Origin: Tenrec ecaudatus
Taxonomy: Eukaryota > Chordata > Mammalia > Afrosoricida > Tenrecidae
Length of the DNA: 64,000 nucleotides
NCBI RefSeq assembly: GCF_050624435.1
Contig: NC_134545.1
Span: 87,572,063 to 87,636,062 of the forward strand
Reading direction: 5' to 3'
A model generated the notes under the pieces. It was not told the DNA's origin and ran no database searches. It saw only the letters and a list, made by a program, of their open reading frames with translations. Shown piece by piece: positions 59,116 to 64,000 of this stretch; position 1 is the first letter of the stretch; the number at the start of each line of letters is the position of its first letter. The translations under genes and the position numbers were made by a program.

Positions 59116-60249
59116 CCAATTGAAGGCTGGTTTTACATGTTATGTCCCATAATTATTTAGACCTTCAAGGGACAATATAACCACAATCCAACCTTTTCAT
59201 TATATGTAGCGACTGCATTGTAAGTTCTGTGAGCTTGCTAGTGACCGTCAGTAGTGATCTGTTGAATGAGTGGATAAATGAATGAATAAATGTATATTAT
59301 GGATACAGAACTGCTGAAGCCTGGAGAGGTTGAAAACCCTTCTGTAGTCCTGCAATCAATGGGATGACTTATACTATGTTGGTGAATTTAAGAAAAGTGG
59401 AGGAGTAAAATGACTTTAGGAAGTGTTTTGTATGCATGTCAGTAGAATCAAAGAAACACCAATACAAATAATGTCTATTAGCCATAGTAACCATTAAATA
59501 AGAGAGCTAATCATTCTAATTTTTCAAGCTTGTTATGGCAGTGACTTCAAGACACTATACAAGGAAGGGAAAATTTGCAGGGAAATTGGAATGTCATGAC
59601 AGTTATTTTAAAGAATTGTCTATAAAAGGCTAAGAAAATAGTTTCTCTAGAACATGGTCTTTCTTTGTCAATTCAAGCGCAGAATATAACTTTTAAATGT
59701 CATCGTGTGTGAATCTTGTCATTATTGTTTTGAATTACAGTCCACGTTATGGACAGAGAACAATTTTGCTAGTATTTTCAAACATGAAAGGGAAAATTTG
59801 TAGGAAACTCTTAGAGGCCTTGAGAAATCTAAATTGTTCTGGTTTGTTTTGTCTGTTTTTTCCAAAGCAATTTGAGTAGTTGACTTTTCCCCCCCTTTTC
59901 ATCTGCAGCCTCTTCTTTCCCTTCTTATCCTCCTGTTTACTTAAGTAGGAGCCCGCCTCTGCACTGTCCTATTCTGAGATAGCCACAGTTTTTTCCTCTG
60001 AAAAGACAGTTGTGAACTCTCAAAATCCCTTCGCCCCTCAAGTTCCTTCCTCAGCAGAGCTCGCTCCGGGAGGTGGTTGTGATCCTTGCTTCCAGTGAAT
60101 GGTCCTAAACTGGCCAGAAGCCCACAGGTTCATGTGTAGTCTCTGGGCATGCTCTCAACTGACCCTGTGCTACTTCATGTCTGCTTTCACTGCTTACTAG
60201 CTGCTGCTGTACAGAGGTTTTTAATTTTTAACACTTTTTGTCTGTTTTT
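59116..60249. other. Intron, no element recognised
   Basis: Unique sequence; short GAATGAATAAATG run near 59278. Confidence 0.4.
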
Positions 60250-60454
60250 TTTCTTTAAAGTATTTTTTAAAATTTTATTTTTTAATCATTTTATTAGGGG
60301 CTCATACAGCTCTTACCACAATCCATACATACATCAATTGTGAAAAGCACATCTGTACATTGATTGCCCTCATCTTTCTCAAAATATTTGCTCTCCACTT
60401 AAGCCCCTGGCATCAGCTCCTCATTTTTTCTCTTCCCTCTCCACTCCTCCCTCG
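60250..60454 (-). mobile_element. L1-type LINE 3' end (type A)
   Basis: Antisense; long T-rich end, then AATCATTTTATTAGGGGCTC. TTGTCTGTTT at 60238 and 60455 is a probable 10-bp target duplication. Confidence 0.85.
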
Positions 60455-60604
60455 TTGTCTGTTTGTTTTTAAAACATTTTTAAAGCTCTCGTTTAGTCTT
60501 TTTGTTGTTGTTGTTGCTGTTTGTGCTTTTCTCAGCAGCTGTGCCGACAATCCCTGGTTTACAAATGAGACTCATTCCTACGTGTCTTTAATCTCTCACT
60601 GTCA

Positions 60605-60775
60605 CTATTGAGTTGATGCCAACTCCTGGGGACCCTGTAGGACAGGAGAACTGCCCCTGTGGGTTTCAGAGATTGTAACTCTTAACACTATAAAGAGGAT
60701 TAGAAAGCCTCATCTTTCTATCATGGTGGTTTCAAACTCCTCACCTTGCAGTTAGCAGCCCAACTCATTAAGTCT
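60605..60775 (-). repeat. AfroSINE
   Basis: ATTGAGTTGATGCCAACTCCT to CTTGCAGTTAGCAGCCCAAC, antisense. Confidence 0.8.
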
Positions 60776-60835
60776 AAGGAAGTCTTTAAATTGACTCTGT
60801 AGGTAAGTTGGAACAGGTGTATATAGTACACAAAA

Positions 60836-61048
60836 AGGAGCCCAGGTTGGCATCGTGGACTAAGTGTGGGGCTGCTAACCACATAGCTAGTGGATTTAGA
60901 CTCACCAGCCACTGCAGGAGGAAAATGAAGCTGCCTGCTCCCGTAGAGATTTTCCGGTAACGTCTCAGAAACCCTCAAGAGCAGCTCTGCTCTGTCCTAC
61001 TTGGTCACTGTGAGTTGAAATTGACTCTGGCTGCTGGTTTGGTGTTAG
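60836..61048 (+). repeat. AfroSINE
   Basis: Sense, near full length: GAGCCCAGGTTGGCATCGTGG to GTGAGTTGAAATTGACTCTGG. Converging pair with the antisense copy 60 bp upstream. Confidence 0.82.
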
Positions 61049-61567
61049 TGCAAGAAAACGCTTGAGAGACCTTTCCAGTGATCAGAAGCTGCAGCTAGCA
61101 GATGAAGGTAAGGAGGACTGTGTTTCAGGTAGAGTTTGGGCTCAGTTGTTTCAAAGTGAGAGCATATTTACATAACATTGAAAGGCAACGAAGTTGTCCT
61201 TCAATAAGGGGCTCTGGGCCTTGCCTGTATTTCAACTACTCCTAACTGCCTTCACCTCCAGCTTCATCACCAAGAAACTGATGAATAACCAGAAGTTTCT
61301 CATGCCCGGGAGCACATTTTTGACTGGTTGTATTGTTTTCTTATCATATCAAGCTGAACACAAAGATTTCAGGTGACAGAGTAGTAGTCTGTAACAACAG
61401 CTCTCCAAGAGACTGTAGTGTTCGCAGAACTGGGCTCATGGAAGCCCTTAAGAGAGTGAACCAGCCCTGCCAGCTGAGGAAGGCCTTCTGAAATGCCACA
61501 ATATGGCATGCTCATATTGTGTGATGCATTAGCCATTGGCTTGGAGACCCACAGTACTTTCTCTTTT
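61049..61567. other. Intron, no element recognised
   Basis: A 60-codon frame (61194-61376) is hydrophobic in parts but matches no protein I can name. Confidence 0.35.
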
Positions 61568-61667
61568 AAATTTATAAATACTTTTATTGGGGACTCTCAC
61601 AGCTCTTATAACAATCCATACATCAATTGTATCAAGCACATTTGTATATATATTGCCATCATCACCA
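61568..61667 (-). mobile_element. L1-type LINE 3' tip (type A), ~100 bp
   Basis: Antisense; ATAAATACTTTTATTGGGGAC to TATTGCCATCATCA. Confidence 0.82.
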
Positions 61668-62477
61668 TGGTATTTTCAGTCTGGTTTGTCATCTATTTAT
61701 CTAACCTTGCCATAAACCCTCGAGCATTTATTCTGTGCTGACCCTGATGAACCTCTGGTGTTGATTGACTGTTTCAGTGTACAGGATATGAACCAGCTCT
61801 AGTGCTCTAGGTGAAGAAAGTCCTCATGCCTTGCCACTGAATTGGGAGCCAAAGCTTGAAAAAAAAATGTGATCAGTAATGAACTGATGTATCAGTGGTC
61901 GGCAGACAAACATTTCCTCAACACATGGAATGACTGCCTGTGTCAGGCGCTAGGGCGGTAAGGATAAGTTAAATCCAGACCTCTTGAAGGGACTCCAACA
62001 TCGGAGTGTGCACTGAGTACTAGGCTACAGGAAGGAGGGTGTCTTCTAAGACGAAAAGGAAGCGCTTTCACTGGGTGAATCCAGATAGGGCTGAGTTGGG
62101 GGGGGCGGTCTGAGCTGAAGAAATCACTAGAAAAAGATGAGTATGGTATCTGTGTCGCGTGTCGGGGGTGTGAACGTGAGAGTTTAATATCTCCACGTCT
62201 GTTTTGTTATATTTCTGTTTTATGTTTGCTTTATGCTTTTCTATCCTTTTGATGGGAAAAGCAAGTTTAGCTTTTTTTTTTTTTTTTGGCCTTAGTGTCT
62301 GAGGATGTCTCTTATAGACCATATATTTCTGTGTAATGTTTTATCTATTGTGCTCTGACTCTGGGTGGTGCACTTAATTCATTTCAACTCGGTGCAGTAA
62401 CGGATAGGTTTGCATTTACTGCAGTCATTTAGGGGTGTGTGTGGATGCGTGATGGTTTCGATACTGATCTGTATTTT
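61668..62477. other. Intron, no element recognised
   Basis: Unique; poly-T at 62272-62287. Confidence 0.4.
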
Positions 62478-62684
62478 CAGTTCTGGTGGCCCTGTGGAGT
62501 AAACTTTGGTCTGCTAACAGTAAACGTGGCCATTCAAACCCACCAGTCATTCCATGATGAGGCTATTTGCTCCTATAAAAATTTACAGCCTTGGAAACCC
62601 CTCCCCCCTTTTTAAACCTTTTATAGAGTCACTATGAGTCAGAATCTACTACATGACAGCCATTTAGATTTGCTTTGGTTTGAG
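62478..62684 (+). repeat. AfroSINE
   Basis: Sense; AGTTCTGGTGGCCCTGTGGAG to GTCACTATGAGTCAGAATC; an extra C/T-rich insert in the tail (62599-62625). Confidence 0.8.
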
Positions 62685-62689
62685 TGACT

Positions 62690-63240
62690 GTCGAAGGTGC
62701 AGTCATAGAGCTCTTCCCGTTTGGAGCAAAAGAGCGAAGACGCATGAACAATGTCCAGTGGGCCATGAAACCCCTAGTCTTCATGATCCAGAGACCAGAA
62801 GAATTGGACAAAGGGATCACAAAAGGAACCCGTGGATGGTGGGAGAAAATGTGGAACAAAACCCAATCCTAACAGATGAGTCTTACTGGCCTCTAGTGAC
62901 AGGTAGAAATCTTGAGCATGTGACCCTTAGTCACCCTTCTGACCTAAAACTGAACTCACTGCCCTGTGGCTCAATTTTCAGCCCAACAGTAGGCCTCTAG
63001 GACTGAGGTGAGCAATAGCGCCAAGGCAGTGCAGCTCCTAAAACAATCAACCACCTGTGATCAAAAGCCAGGGTTTTCACAAAGATAAAATGGAAAAGGT
63101 AGGAAGAGCTAGGAGAGGGGAGGAGGAAGGAAAAGGTAAAACAGGGAGGGAGGAAGTGGGAAGAGTGAATGTGTTTTGGATTGTTGAATGGAAAATACTC
63201 CACTTTGTAAAGTTTCACCTAAATCATAATTAAGTTTTGT
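62690..63240 (+). mobile_element. Afrotherian L1 3'-UTR, type C
   Basis: Sense; AACAATGTCCAGTGGGCCATG, a purine-rich tract at 63095-63160, and the end GTAAAGTTTCACCTAAATCAT then an A-rich tail. Complement of the 17680 copy. Confidence 0.65.
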
Positions 63241-63404
63241 TTTTTAAAAAAGGGAAAAGACCACTATAGATTAGAGGCTTGAAAAAGAGTAGTCTACAGG
63301 GTTTATCTGATAAATGATTAGGGGCCCATGAATATTACTTAAACATGTGAATATTGTCCTGAAACTCTATTTTGAAAGTTTCTGGTTTTTAAAAAACCAG
63401 CAAA

Positions 63405-63598
63405 TCCAAACCCAAACAAACCGAAACCATTAGCTATTGAGTTGATCCTGAGTCACATGAAACACACAGGATTGTGCTTCCGAGGAGGACTCAGTGGCTG
63501 ATTCTGTTGGATTTAGAGCACCAGGCTTCTGAGGGACTTGAACCCCTTACCTTGTTAGTTACCTGCTGAGCTTTTAACTATTTCTGGTCACTCAAGTG
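63405..63598 (-). repeat. AfroSINE
   Basis: Antisense; CCATTAGCTATTGAGTTGATC to AACTATTTCTGGTCACTC. Confidence 0.75.
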
Positions 63599-64000
63599 CA
63601 AAATTAATTCTCGTGTCAGTGAGGAGTGTCTCGATGGGAGACCATTATTAGAATTCATGAGTAAATGGTGATTATTGGCCTTACCACTCAGATGGTGTGT
63701 CACCAGATGAAAGAGCCTTCCCGTATACACGTGACAGGGTTTTGAAAGCAAAGACAAAATTATTGGTCTGTAGAAGTTTCCTCTTCTACCTAAGGAAATG
63801 GAACGGGGTCTAGTTAGTGGTGAGTGAAATACAAAGAGGACCTTGGATAAAGCAGTGAGGTGAATACCGTGCTTGGGGCGGGGAGGCAGAGAGAGTGGGC
63901 GATGCCCCTGGAATGGGATAAGGGGACGAAATGAGCAGCGATAACCTTGAAAAGTGGGATGGTGCTATTTGAAAAAGAGTTTTAGGTTCTAGTGCCCTGA
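63599..64000. other. Intron, no element recognised
   Basis: Unique sequence to the window end; no CNNM2 exon. Confidence 0.4.

Noticed and set aside
61194..61376. 60-codon frame with hydrophobic segments
   Set aside because: I briefly considered a retrocopy of a small membrane protein, but no specific match holds up and no poly-A tail or target duplication is seen.

Overview
This window looks like a mammalian nuclear chromosome, most likely from a tenrec or close relative within Afrotheria. Three things support this. A near-verbatim CNNM2 exon fixes it as a mammal. Abundant tRNA-headed SINEs with the tail GAGTCGGAATYGACTCGATGGCA (AfroSINE type) and RTE/BovB-like LINE fragments point to Afrotherians. 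A SPIN hAT element at 28232-28410 narrows this to tenrecs, because among Afrotherians SPIN is known from tenrecs. All family names come from memory of consensus sequences; no search was run.

The only protein-coding gene recognised is CNNM2, on the + strand. The window opens inside its first coding exon, about 50 codons after the expected start. The exon runs to a splice donor at 1469 and lies in a GC-rich, CpG-rich island that extends to about 2060. Everything from 1469 to 64000 reads as first-intron sequence. The next CNNM2 exon was not found, so the intron continues beyond the window. No second gene, RNA gene, CRISPR array or operon-like structure is supportable.

The intron is a dense mosaic of transposable elements. 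(i) About 33 AfroSINE copies or fragments lie on both strands. (ii) Eight RTE/BovB-like fragments are present, one with a recognisable reverse-transcriptase C-terminal reading frame (9570-10268, minus). (iii) Nineteen 5'-truncated copies of a young LINE (L1-type) 3' end occur, 15 of them antisense to CNNM2, several with clean target-site duplications. (iv) Two older Afrotherian 3'-UTR families (types B and C) and ancient L1 pieces are present, nearly all antisense. (v) DNA transposons include SPIN, a second hAT with an 8-bp duplication, a deleted Tigger1, a 915-bp pogo-type element with a decayed transposase remnant, and two ~113-bp MITEs with the same ends. (vi) Two long copies of an LTR-like repeat (29165, 45395) and a third fragment are present. 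(vii) There are a few MIR fossils and several microsatellites, the longest a TC repeat of about 118 bp at 46774.

Regions: 1-2060 exon 1 and CpG island; 2060-11000 SINE/RTE-rich with the first pogo MITE; 11000-14000 an old antisense L1 broken by SINEs, plus an L1 inside a SINE; 14000-26500 young and old L1 3' ends; 26500-31200 DNA-transposon cluster (pogo, SPIN, Tigger1) with an LTR; 31300-34200 L1 and type B; 34200-37200 relatively repeat-poor; 37200-46500 dense L1/SINE/LTR with a double L1 insertion at one target; 46500-51000 microsatellite and hAT; 51700-57000 L1, RTE and a three-layer nest at 54945-56800; 57400-59100 a long old L1; 60200-64000 SINEs and an L1.

I found no new multi-gene system. 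The most interesting content is the DNA-transposon record, including horizontally acquired SPIN, and the nested insertions that give a relative order of events.
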